Source: JBQCHF01 sp051953655
GTDB lineage: Bacteria; Actinomycetota; Actinomycetes; Motilibacterales; Motilibacteraceae
Length of the DNA: 34,055 bases
Assembly: GCA_051953655.1 (NCBI GenBank)
Contig: JBQCIO010000291.1
Coordinates: 1-34,055 of the forward strand
Direction: 5' to 3'
The notes below the pieces were generated by a model, which was not told where the DNA came from, did not search any database, and was given only the letters and a program-made list of their open reading frames with translations. Position numbers and translations under genes: made by a program. Below are positions 15,281 through 23,106 of the stretch, in pieces (position 1 is the first letter of the stretch; the number at the start of each line of letters is the position of its first letter).

Positions 15281-16051
15281 CTAGCGCCCGTCCTCGCGCC
15301 CGTCCCAGCGGCCGTCCTCGGGAAGCCGCTCGTGCCGGCCGAGCCGGCTGGCGCCGTAGGAGTCGATCGGCTCCTGCTCACCGCGCAGGTCCGTCGTCCT
15401 CGCTCGATCGGACATCGAGTCCCTGGTGGTCGTCGGGTCGGTGGTCGTCGGGTCGGGCATCGTCGGGCGCGCCCCGCGCTGCTCGCCGGCGATGTCCTGC
15501 GGGGCGGAGGTGTCCCCGAGCAGCCGGCCGAACAGCGAGCGGTAGTGCACCATCGCCTCGCGCAGCTGCTCGGTGGTGGCCTCACCACGGCGGCTCGCGC
15601 CGGCGATGCCGTGCGCCGCGCGGTAGTCCGCGGCGAGGTCCGGGTGGTCGACCGAAATGTCCTCGTACTGCCGGCCATGGTCGCCGGTGGGGTAGCCGCG
15701 CTCGTCCATCACCCGGGTCACGAGCTCGTCCGCCTGGCGAACGCACCCCTCGGGGTCGTCGACGAAGCGGCTCTGGACGGTCTGCCACTCACCCGCGAAC
15801 TGCTGGGCCCGCACCGGGTCCAGCGCCCGGACCTGCACCGCCTGGCGGCGCTGCTCGCGCTCGTCCAGCTCGCGCTCGGCGTCCCGGCGCGACCCCGCGT
15901 GCCGCAGGGTGTCCTCGTACTCCGGCCCGAACCGGTCGCGCAGGTGCTCGGAGCGCTTGCGCGCGCGCTGCCGGGCCGCCCACCAGGCGCCCAGCGCCAG
16001 CAGCAGCACGACGATCACGACGACCAGCACGACGACCTGCCACGTGCGCAC
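15281..16051 (-). CDS. Membrane-anchored conserved actinobacterial protein of unknown function
   Basis: A 256-residue protein with one N-terminal membrane helix (residues 5-25, very Val/Leu-rich) and then a basic patch RQRARKRSEHLRDRFG. The next stretch, FGPEYEDTLRHAGSRRDAER, is a pattern I associate with a conserved actinobacterial membrane-protein group of unknown function. A helical, charged region follows to about residue 180. The C-terminus is low in complexity, with a DPTTT repeat and many Arg, Asp and Gly. GTG 16051 is chosen for its strong GAGGAGGT ribosome site; longer readings lack one. The single anchor and cytoplasmic-looking charged tail suggest a membrane-bound scaffold or stress protein, but this is a guess. 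Confidence 0.75.
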   Translation of the reverse strand: MRTWQVVVLVVVIVVLLLALGAWWAARQRARKRSEHLRDRFGPEYEDTLRHAGSRRDAERELDEREQRRQAVQVRALDPVRAQQFAGEWQTVQSRFVDDPEGCVRQADELVTRVMDERGYPTGDHGRQYEDISVDHPDLAADYRAAHGIAGASRRGEATTEQLREAMVHYRSLFGRLLGDTSAPQDIAGEQRGARPTMPDPTTTDPTTTRDSMSDRARTTDLRGEQEPIDSYGASRLGRHERLPEDGRWDGREDGR

Positions 16052-16201
16052 GGCGCACCTCCTCGCCCGCCCCGGCGCCTCGCCCGGGCTCTGTGGTGGC
16101 ATGCACTACCCGCTCGGGGCGGGCTCAGTCCGGCTGCCGACCGCCGGTGCGAGGCGTGATCAGCTCGCGGCTGAGCGTGGAGGGTGAGCGGTGGTGGGCC
16201 G

Positions 16202-16930
16202 TCACCGGGTGGACCGGCTGACCTCCTGGTCGAACCCCCGGTCGAGCTCCCGGTTGAACTCCCGGTTGAACTCCCGGGCGTCGAAGAGCTCGCCGATCAG
16301 GCCGCCGAGGTGGCGCCAGTGGTCCGCGGACAGCCGGGCCGCCTGCTCGGCCTCGCCGGCGGCGCAGAGCTCCACCAGCCGGTCGTGGTGCTCGACGGTG
16401 TCCCGTCCGCCGAGCAGGGTGGAGAACTTGCGGTAGAGCACCCGGTGCACCATCGGATGGATCTGGTCGATGAGCCGGGCGAGGACGGGGTTGCCGGCGG
16501 CACGGACGACCACCCCGTGGAACCGGTCGTCGGCATCCAGCGCGGCCACCGCGTCGTCCGCGGCGGCGGCCCGGGTGAACCGCTCCTGCGCCTCCCGCAT
16601 CTCCTCGACGTCGGCGGGGGTGAGGCGCGGGACCGCGGTCCGGACCGCCAGCAGGTCCAGCTGCTGGAGCACCGACAGGGTGTTCTCCACGTCGGCCCGG
16701 GTGAGGTCGGCCACCCGCGTGTGCACGCCCGGCTTGGCCTCGACCAGCCCGGCGTCGACGAGCCGCACCAGAGCCTCTCGCACGGGCGTGCGGCTCAACG
16801 AGAGCCGGGTCGAGAGGTCGACGTCCCGTACCTTCTCGCCGGGGGCCAGCTCTCCGGTGACGATTGCGTGACGGAGGCGTTCGAAGGCGATGTCGCTCAA
16901 CCGGCGGCGTTCGACCGGCTCGTCCAGCAC
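16202..16930 (-). CDS. GntR-family transcriptional regulator, FCD (FadR) subfamily
   Basis: A 242-residue regulator. The winged helix covers about residues 8-75, with RLRHAIVTGELAPGEKVRDV and the recognition helix LSLSRTPVREALVRL. The helical FCD ligand domain runs from about 85 to 215, with Asp/His candidates in DADDRFHGVV, HPMVHRVLY and EHHDRLVE that would bind a metal and an organic acid. Ligand and target genes are not known; the amino-acid transporter operon just upstream on the same strand is an obvious candidate. The C-terminal tail is repetitive (REFN, REFN, RELD), encoded by a 12-bp tandem repeat. GTG 16930 lies 6 nt after TACGGT, so initiation is probably leaderless. Confidence 0.9.
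   Translation of the reverse strand: MLDEPVERRRLSDIAFERLRHAIVTGELAPGEKVRDVDLSTRLSLSRTPVREALVRLVDAGLVEAKPGVHTRVADLTRADVENTLSVLQQLDLLAVRTAVPRLTPADVEEMREAQERFTRAAAADDAVAALDADDRFHGVVVRAAGNPVLARLIDQIHPMVHRVLYRKFSTLLGGRDTVEHHDRLVELCAAGEAEQAARLSADHWRHLGGLIGELFDAREFNREFNRELDRGFDQEVSRSTR
16225..16280 (-). repeat. 12-bp in-frame tandem repeat in the GntR tail
   Basis: Plus-strand units CCCGGTTGAACT (16249-16260 and 16261-16272) are exact copies. CCCGGTCGAGCT precedes them at 16237-16248, and degenerate units flank both sides. Each unit codes for four residues, giving the REFN/RELD tail. Copy number could vary by slippage. Confidence 0.75.
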
Positions 16931-16936
16931 GCGCCC

Positions 16937-16942
16937 ACCGTA
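16937..16942 (-). promoter_or_regulatory. -10 element of a leaderless promoter (GntR gene)
   Basis: TACGGT on the minus strand ends 6 nt before GTG 16930, giving the regulator its own promoter, separate from the upstream transporter operon. Confidence 0.5.
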
Positions 16943-17030
16943 TCGGTCACCCGACCGGGTGGCGCCGCGGAAGGACGCCGTGTCGTCGCCGGGTGCTGCC
17001 GTGCACGCTCACAGCCGCCCCCCGAGAGAA

Positions 17031-17057
17031 GCCCCTCATCGCCTTCGCCGGAGGGGC
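17031..17057 (-). terminator. Candidate terminator of the amino-acid ABC operon
   Basis: GCCCCTC (17031-17037) and GAGGGGC (17051-17057) are perfect 7-bp arms around a 13-nt loop. The structure begins 10 bp past the stop of the last operon gene on the minus strand, and TTCTCTC follows the stem. Confidence 0.5.
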
Positions 17058-17067
17058 CTCGAGCCGG

Positions 17068-17825
<758 letters not shown>

Positions 17826-17829
<4 letters not shown>

Positions 17830-18692
17830 AGCACGCTCCCGGACTCCTGGCGGCCGCGGGCGCGTGCCGTCACCCAGTCGGCCAGCCGCACGGTCGGCAC
17901 GGCGAGGGCGATGAACACCAGTCCGGCCACGACGTAGGGGGTGTAGTTGAACGTCTCGGCGGAGGCGATCTGCGCGGCGCGGACGGCGTCGACCGCCCCG
18001 AGCACGGAGACCAGGCCGACGTCCTTCTGCAGGGCCACCAGGTCGTTGAGCAGCGGGGGAGCCACCCGACGGACCGCCTGCGGCAGCACCACCAGCCGCA
18101 TCGACTGCCGGTACGAGAGCCCCAGCGCGCGGGCCGCGGCACGCTGCGACGGGTGCACCGATTCGATGCCGGCGCGGAAGACCTCGGCCACGTAGGCCGA
18201 GTAGGTCAGCACGAGCGCGACCGTGCCGAGCACCGCGGGATTGTTGGGCACGCCCTGCAGCCGGAGGCCGGGCACACCGAATCCGACGATGTAGAGCAGG
18301 ATGATCAGCGGCATCCCACGGAACACGTCGACGTAGACCGTCGCGAACAGCCGCAGCGGGGTGAAGACGGCGCCGCGCAGCGTGCGAAGGGTGGCCAGCA
18401 GCAGGCCGAGCAGCAGGATGACCAGCGCCGCCACGACGAGGATGCGCAGGTTGAGCCACAACCCCTCGAGGATCGAGGGGAAGGAGTCCTTCGCGATCTG
18501 CCAGTCGAAGAACGACTGCTTGGTGCGCTCCCACCCGGGCGAGGCCGTGACGACGGCCACGGTCAGGGCGGCGACGACGAGCGTGCTCACGACGGACACG
18601 GCGCTCGCCCGGCGCGCCCGCTTCCTCCGGTAGGAGTCGCGGGCGCGCTGGACGTCGCTGACCTCGACGAACGCCTGGGCGGGCACCGTCAC
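17826..18692 (-). CDS. Polar amino-acid ABC transporter permease
   Basis: Inner-membrane subunit of 288 residues. A charged N-terminus (RARDSYRRKRARRAS) is followed by a first hydrophobic helix near 30-50, a polar loop (SFFDWQIAKDSF), and then the HisM-type core of about five helices. The EAA loop is present as ALGLSYRQSMRLVVLPQAVRR, and ILEGLWLNLRI before the core is typical of polar amino-acid permeases. Only one permease gene exists, so the channel is probably a homodimer. The GTG start at 18692 lies 10 bp after the binding-protein stop without a strong ribosome site, suggesting coupling to that gene. Confidence 0.93.
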
Positions 18693-18702
18693 AGGTTCTG
18701 GC

Positions 18703-19635
18703 TCACTTCAGGACGGGCGCACCCGCGTCGGCGGTGAGCCACTGCTTGGTGATGGCGTCGAGCGTGCCGTCCGCCTTGATCGCGTCGACCGCCTTGCTGA
18801 CGCACTCGGTGAGCGCACTTCCCTTGTCCAGCACCATGCCGAACTGCTCGGGGGTGCCGCCGCCGGCGGGCAGCTGGCCCACGATCTTGGAGCCCTCGAC
18901 CTGGGCGGCGGTGACGTAGAACGCGGTGGGCAGGTCGGTGACGAGCGCGTCGATCTGGCCGTTCTGCAGCGCCTTGACCGCATCGTCGTTGGTGTTGAAC
19001 ACCGCCGGCTTCGAGGACGGCTGGATCTGCTTGATGATCGCGTCGTAGCTCGTGGTGCCCACCTGAGCGCCGATCTTGAGGCCCTTGAGCCCGGCGATGT
19101 CGGTGGCACCGGCCGCCTTGCTCTTGCCCAGCGCGATGACCGCCTGGGTGACGTCGTAGTACGGCGAGGAGAAGTCGACGGCCTTCTTGCGCTCGTCGGT
19201 GATGGAGAACTCGTTGATGTCGGCGTCGAACTTCTTCGGTCCCGGAGCGATCGCCGCGTTGAACGGGACCCGCGTCCAGACCACCTCGTCGGCGCTGTAG
19301 CCGAGCTGCTTGGCGACGGCCGCGGCCACGGCGCCCTCGAAGCCCTTGCCGTTCTCGGGCTTGTTGTCCACGAACCAGGGCTCGTAGACGGGCTGGTCGG
19401 TGGCGAAGGTGAACTTGCCCGGCGCCAGCGTCTTGAGGCTGTCCTTGGCGCAGGCGTCGGCGGTGGCCGACGCGCTCGCGCTCGCGCTGCCGCTGGCCGA
19501 GGCGCTGCTCGAGGACCCGCCGGAGGCCGTCGTCCCGGAGTCGGCCGGCGCACAGGCCCCGAGCAGCACGAGGGCCAGGGCGCCGGTGAGCCCGGCGGCG
19601 GCACGGGTGGAGCGGGACAGGGGACTGGCAGGCAT
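18703..19635 (-). CDS. Amino-acid ABC transporter substrate-binding lipoprotein
   Basis: Extracytoplasmic solute receptor (SBP_bac_3 type) of 310 residues. It has a lipoprotein signal with lipobox LLGAC (Cys28) after a short Arg-containing start, then a Ser/Ala-rich linker of about 35 residues. The mature domain begins near LKTLAPGKFTFATDQPVYEP. Typical positions are GFEGAVAAAVAKQLG, FDADINEFSITDERKKAVDFS (the signature for cationic and polar amino-acid receptors) and LKGLKIGAQVGTTS. ATG 19635 with GGAGACC upstream is preferred over an in-frame start 87 bp earlier. The exact ligand cannot be told. It heads the three-gene importer operon. Confidence 0.93.
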   Translation of the reverse strand: MPASPLSRSTRAAAGLTGALALVLLGACAPADSGTTASGGSSSSASASGSASASASATADACAKDSLKTLAPGKFTFATDQPVYEPWFVDNKPENGKGFEGAVAAAVAKQLGYSADEVVWTRVPFNAAIAPGPKKFDADINEFSITDERKKAVDFSSPYYDVTQAVIALGKSKAAGATDIAGLKGLKIGAQVGTTSYDAIIKQIQPSSKPAVFNTNDDAVKALQNGQIDALVTDLPTAFYVTAAQVEGSKIVGQLPAGGGTPEQFGMVLDKGSALTECVSKAVDAIKADGTLDAITKQWLTADAGAPVLK

Positions 19636-19813
19636 GAGGTCTCCGGGATCGACAGGGGACGGCAGGGTGGTCGCGATCTGCGTGGGGTGTCGCCTCGTCG
19701 CGACCGGTCGTAGCGCGCGCAACGATAGCGAGCGGCGTCCGGGTGAGCGGCGTCAGCCGTCGCCTGCTCGCGACGTCAGGGACATATCGCCCTCCGGCCT
19801 TCGCCGTGCCGGC
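19636..19813 (-). promoter_or_regulatory. Upstream region of the amino-acid importer operon
   Basis: A 178-bp gap between the DUF456 gene stop and the binding-protein start. On the minus strand TATCGT (19727-19722) could act as a -10, which would leave an untranslated leader of about 80 nt. GCTATCGTTGCGCGCGCTAC around it is a rough palindrome and might be an operator. No typical riboswitch was recognised. Confidence 0.3.
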
Positions 19814-20299
19814 TCAGGACACGGCAGCAGCCACCGTCCAGCTGCCCAGCATCAGCACGCCGACTCCGAGCTGCACGAGCACGCCGAGGGCGTAGCCGGT
19901 GAGCACCGACCGGGTCGAGCGCCAGGCCGGGGCCGCTGCGCGCAGACGCAGCAGCTCGGCGGCCCACACGCCGACGACGCCGCCCACGACCACGCCGACG
20001 ACCGGCACCACGAAGAAGCCGACGAGCATGCCCGCGCCGCCGATGGCGAGGACCCACCACGGCGCGCCCTGGTCGGCGGCGCCGCGCCCGGGCAGGACGT
20101 ACGGGGCGAGGGTGCCGGCCAGCGCCAGCACGGTGAGCAGCGCCAGCACCGCCCAGTGACCCGCGCCTCCGCCGTCGAGCAGCACCCAGGCGAACCCGGC
20201 CAGCCAGACGAGTCCGAGGCCGGGCAGCCCGGGGACCACGACGCCGGCCAGCCCCACGAGCATGACCAGGCCGACGAGGACCTCGGCTCCCGCGCTCAT
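19814..20299 (-). CDS. DUF456 family membrane protein
   Basis: A 161-residue, very hydrophobic protein with about five membrane segments. The Gly/Pro pattern VGLAGVVVPGLPGLGLVWLA near the N-terminus is the DUF456 signature, and GFFVVPVVGVVVGGVVGVWA is the glycine-rich segment repeated in the family. The function of the family is unknown. CAGGAT occurs 6 nt before ATG 20299, a looser form of the leaderless -10 seen elsewhere. It lies upstream of the importer operon on the same strand, but the 178-bp gap argues for separate transcription. Confidence 0.88.
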   Translation of the reverse strand: MSAGAEVLVGLVMLVGLAGVVVPGLPGLGLVWLAGFAWVLLDGGGAGHWAVLALLTVLALAGTLAPYVLPGRGAADQGAPWWVLAIGGAGMLVGFFVVPVVGVVVGGVVGVWAAELLRLRAAAPAWRSTRSVLTGYALGVLVQLGVGVLMLGSWTVAAAVS

Positions 20300-20390
20300 G
20301 CGCCCATCCTGCCCGCGCGGCACCAGCGGCCTGCGTTCCACGGTGCGGGACGGCCTGCCTGCGGACGGGGCGCTGTGACATCCTCGGCGC

Positions 20391-20492
20391 GTGCGCAGCA
20401 CCCTTCCGACGTCCACCGGCCACGGCCGGCCCGTCGTGCTGCCCGCCCCGCTGCTCGCGCTCGTCGCCTGTCGCTGCTGTCCCGGTCGCTGA
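20391..20492 (+). CDS. Possible short Cys-ending leader peptide (33 aa)
   Basis: A GTG-started 33-codon frame ends ALVACRCCPGR, with three cysteines in its last seven residues. It lies 99 bp upstream of the next plus-strand gene. Short cysteine-rich leader peptides that control downstream translation are known in actinobacteria (CRAS-type), which is why it is listed. No recognisable sulfur gene follows and there is no clear promoter, so chance is quite possible. Confidence 0.2.
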   Translation: MRSTLPTSTGHGRPVVLPAPLLALVACRCCPGR

Positions 20493-20591
20493 CCCGCCCG
20501 CGTCGTCGCGGCGCCCCGCGGGTCGGCTGTCCCCCCACCGGCTGCCGCCCGTGACGGTGCGGCCGGTCCCCCCGGACCCAGCGAGGACGCC

Positions 20592-21077
20592 ATGCCGCTG
20601 CGCTCCACCCTGCTGCCTCCTGCACCGCGGCCCTCCGCGGCCGCGGACCGCTTCGACGCCTGGCTCGCGGGACTGCCCGCGCGCACCGGCCTCCAGGTGC
20701 TGCGACCGACCGCCCGCGTGCCCTTCGACGTCGTCGTGCTGGTGCCCGGCGGTGCGGCCGTCCGCGTCGCCGGCCGCGGGCGGCGGCTGGTGGTGTCGCT
20801 GTGGGCGCCCGCCAGCGCCCGGGCCATGCTGCCGGTCCGCGACCCCGAGCCGCCCGAGCTCACGGCCCGGGGGGTCCGCCGGGTCGGTCTCCTGGCCGGC
20901 CCCGGGACGATCCTGGACGTGCACGTGCCACCTACGTGCCAGGCAGCGGTCGAGCTTCCGCTCACGGAGGGCGGCCGGCCGGCCGATCCCTTGGGCGCGG
21001 CGACGCTCGGCCTGCGTGCGGACCCGGACGAGCTCGACGCCGCCCTCGCCCGCGCGCTCGGTGCGCTGCTGCCGTGA
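20592..21077 (+). CDS. Hypothetical protein (161 aa)
   Basis: I do not recognise a family. The protein has no signal peptide. An amphipathic start (RFDAWLAGLPARTGLQVL) leads into beta-like strands, VPFDVVVLVPGGAAVRVAG and RRLVVSLWAPASARAM, and ends in an acidic helix, DPDELDAALARALGALLP. The pattern suggests a small globular alpha/beta protein. GAGGAC lies 4-9 nt before ATG 20592. The neighbours are a possible leader peptide upstream and a small membrane protein downstream, neither of known function. Confidence 0.65.
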   Translation: MPLRSTLLPPAPRPSAAADRFDAWLAGLPARTGLQVLRPTARVPFDVVVLVPGGAAVRVAGRGRRLVVSLWAPASARAMLPVRDPEPPELTARGVRRVGLLAGPGTILDVHVPPTCQAAVELPLTEGGRPADPLGAATLGLRADPDELDAALARALGALLP

Positions 21078-21142
21078 CCGGGGGTCACGCGCGACGGCAG
21101 GGCAGGGAGGGCGGGGGCCGACGCCGCAGGGAGGGAGATCGG

Positions 21143-21220
21143 ATGACGACCGGATCCGACGCGCGTGCCTGGTCGTGGAGCGGCGCGCCGCCAGCGAGCC
21201 TGACGTGGGCCGGGCGGTGA
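21143..21220 (+). other. Upstream mini-ORF with strong ribosome site (25 aa)
   Basis: ATG 21143 follows GGGAGGGAGATC, the best ribosome-binding site near the following gene, yet the frame closes after 25 codons. Its TGA overlaps the GTG at 21217 of the DUF3592-like frame (GTGA). It may be a coupled leader, or the true N-terminus of that protein separated by an indel. Confidence 0.35.
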
Positions 21221-21582
21221 TCGCCCTGCTGGCGGTCGGTGCGGTCTTCTTCGCCGGCGGAGCTCTCATCCGCCCGCGGCCGGCCCCGGACGAGCTGCGG
21301 ACGCAGGGAGTGGTCGCCGAGTCGTGGTCCGGCTTCTCCTGCGGCGAGCCGGCCAACCTGTGCACGGTGGAGTTCTGCGACCTCGACGGTGCTGTCTGGC
21401 GGTTCCGCCCCCCGCTCAGCAGTGCGCGGCGGCGAGCGGTGGGCACGCGGGTCCAGGTCTCCTACTCCCCGTCGGACCCGGCCGCGACGGCCCGCAAGAC
21501 GGACGGGCTCGACGGCTACCTCCACTGGGTGCTCATGGGGATCGGTGCGGCGCTCGCGGTGTGCGCGCTGTTCGCCGGCTAG
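21217..21582 (+). CDS. DUF3592-like small membrane protein
   Basis: A 121-residue protein with an N-terminal helix VIALLAVGAVFFAGGALI, a central domain (GTRVQVSYSPSDPAATARK resembles the VG-x-V-x-V-x-Y-P/D-P-x-D-P region of DUF3592) and a C-terminal helix LHWVLMGIGAALAVCALF. Two Cys-containing stretches, FSCGEPANLCTVEFC, may bind a metal or form a disulfide outside the membrane. Function unknown. The start is uncertain: GTG 21175, 21205 and 21217 are possible, with 21217 preferred because it overlaps the stop of a mini-ORF that has a good ribosome site. The TAG stop shares CTAG with the convergent polymerase gene. Confidence 0.65.
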   Translation: MIALLAVGAVFFAGGALIRPRPAPDELRTQGVVAESWSGFSCGEPANLCTVEFCDLDGAVWRFRPPLSSARRRAVGTRVQVSYSPSDPAATARKTDGLDGYLHWVLMGIGAALAVCALFAG

Positions 21583-23090
21583 GGATTCGCCTCTCCGGGC
21601 GTGGCGTCGGCCGGCTCCGCCCGGGCCAGGGGCAGCGGGTCGGCGGGGGAGAGGGCGGGGTCGTCGGCGTCGAGCGTGCGGACCGGACCGGGCGGAGTCG
21701 TCCGGTCCTCGAAGCGGACGGTCACCCGGCCGAGGCCGGCGCCCCAGACCCAGCCGCGGCCGTGCTCGTCGTGGAGCACGTCCTGACCGGGGACCCACGG
21801 ACGCGGACCGTGGCCGCCGAGCGGTCCGTACTGCGTCGGCCGGGGCACGACGAGCCCGGCGAGCCCCGACGGCTCGTCGGAGACGCCGGCAGCAGAGGCG
21901 CTCTCACCGTCGGGCTGCTCGAGCTGCTTGAGCTCCTCGATCTCCTCGATCTCCTCGGGCCCCGCGGGCTCGTCAGGACCGTCGCCGAGGACGGCGTCGA
22001 AGAGGTCGGCCTGGGCCCAGTCCGACAGGCCGGAGACGCCGACCCCGAGCAGGCGGACCCCGCCGACCGTGTCGACCTCCGCGAGCAGACCGCGGGCGAC
22101 CCGGGACACCGTCCGCAGGTCGTCGGTAGGTCCGGCCAGCGTCAGCGAGCGGGACAGCGTCGTGAAGTCGGGGCGGCGCACCTTCACCGAGACGGTCCGT
22201 CCGGACAGCCCCTCGCGGCGCATCCGGGTCACGACCCGGCCCGCCAGCCGGTCCAGCTCCGCCTGCAGCAGCGCGGGCTCGCTGAGGTCGCGCTCGAAGG
22301 TGTCCTCGGCCGACACCGACTTCGCCTCGCGCTCGGGCACGACCGGACGGTCGTCCTCGGCGCGCGCCAGGTGCCACAGCGCACTCCCGTGCGCCTGGCC
22401 GAGCAGGCCCACCAGCTCCTGCTGCTCGACCGCGGCCAGCTCGCCCACGGTGTGGATGCCGGCGCGGCGCAGCCGCTCGGCCGTGGCCGGCCCGACCCCC
22501 CAGATGGTGCGCACCGGCATCGGGTCCAGCAGCGTCCGCTCCGAGCCCGGCGCCACGACCACGAGCCCGTCCGGCTTCTCCAGGTCCGAGGCGATCTTGG
22601 CCATGAGCTTGCTGGTCGCGACGCCGACGGATGCGGTGAGACCGGTCCGCTCGTGCACGGCCGCCTTGAGCACCAGGGCGATCTGCCGCGCGGCGTCGAC
22701 GTCCGCGGGCTCCGGGACGGCGCGGCCGTGGCCGGCGGCCTCGACGTCGCCGGGGGCGAGGTCGACGAACGCCTCGTCCAGGCTGAGCGGCTCGACGAGC
22801 GGGCTGAGCTCGCGCAGCAGGCCCATGACGACCGCGCTGCTCTCGGCGTAGGCGGGGAACCGCGGTGCCAGCACCGCGGCCTGCGGGCATCGCGCCCGTG
22901 CCTCGGCCGTGCTCATCGCCGACCGGACCCCGAACCGGCGAGCCTCGTAGCTCGCCGTCGCGACCACGCCGCGGCCACCGGTCCCGCCGACGATGACCGG
23001 ACGTCCCCGCAGCGACGGCTTGTCGCGCTGCTCGACCGACGCGTAGAACGCGTCGAGGTCGAGGTGGAGCACGCTGGGCCGGTCGCGCAC
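21579..23090 (-). CDS. dinB: DNA polymerase IV (Y-family translesion polymerase)
   Basis: A 503-residue Y-family polymerase that copies past DNA lesions. Catalytic motifs are LHLDLDAFYASVE (Asp11, steric-gate region at 15-16) and PLSLDEAFVDL (Asp105, Glu106). The helix-hairpin-helix region GVGPATAERLRRAGIHTVGEL and a little-finger domain follow. The beta-clamp motif appears as QADLF in DWAQADLFDAV. After it comes an extension of about 150 residues not found in E. coli DinB: an acidic linker (PEEIEEIEELKQLEQ) and a small C-terminal module with HDEHGRGWVWGAGLGRVTVRF, as in other actinobacterial DinB1-type proteins. GTG 23090 is chosen because the earlier part of the frame runs into the neighbouring gene. 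Confidence 0.93.
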   Translation of the reverse strand: MRDRPSVLHLDLDAFYASVEQRDKPSLRGRPVIVGGTGGRGVVATASYEARRFGVRSAMSTAEARARCPQAAVLAPRFPAYAESSAVVMGLLRELSPLVEPLSLDEAFVDLAPGDVEAAGHGRAVPEPADVDAARQIALVLKAAVHERTGLTASVGVATSKLMAKIASDLEKPDGLVVVAPGSERTLLDPMPVRTIWGVGPATAERLRRAGIHTVGELAAVEQQELVGLLGQAHGSALWHLARAEDDRPVVPEREAKSVSAEDTFERDLSEPALLQAELDRLAGRVVTRMRREGLSGRTVSVKVRRPDFTTLSRSLTLAGPTDDLRTVSRVARGLLAEVDTVGGVRLLGVGVSGLSDWAQADLFDAVLGDGPDEPAGPEEIEEIEELKQLEQPDGESASAAGVSDEPSGLAGLVVPRPTQYGPLGGHGPRPWVPGQDVLHDEHGRGWVWGAGLGRVTVRFEDRTTPPGPVRTLDADDPALSPADPLPLARAEPADATPGEANP

Positions 23091-23106
23091 GCGGCCATTC
23101 TCCCGG

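Noticed and set aside
16931..17067. GntR gene as the fourth gene of the amino-acid importer operon
   Set aside because: A hairpin (17031-17057) and a separate -10 element (16942-16937) lie between them, so independent transcription is more likely.
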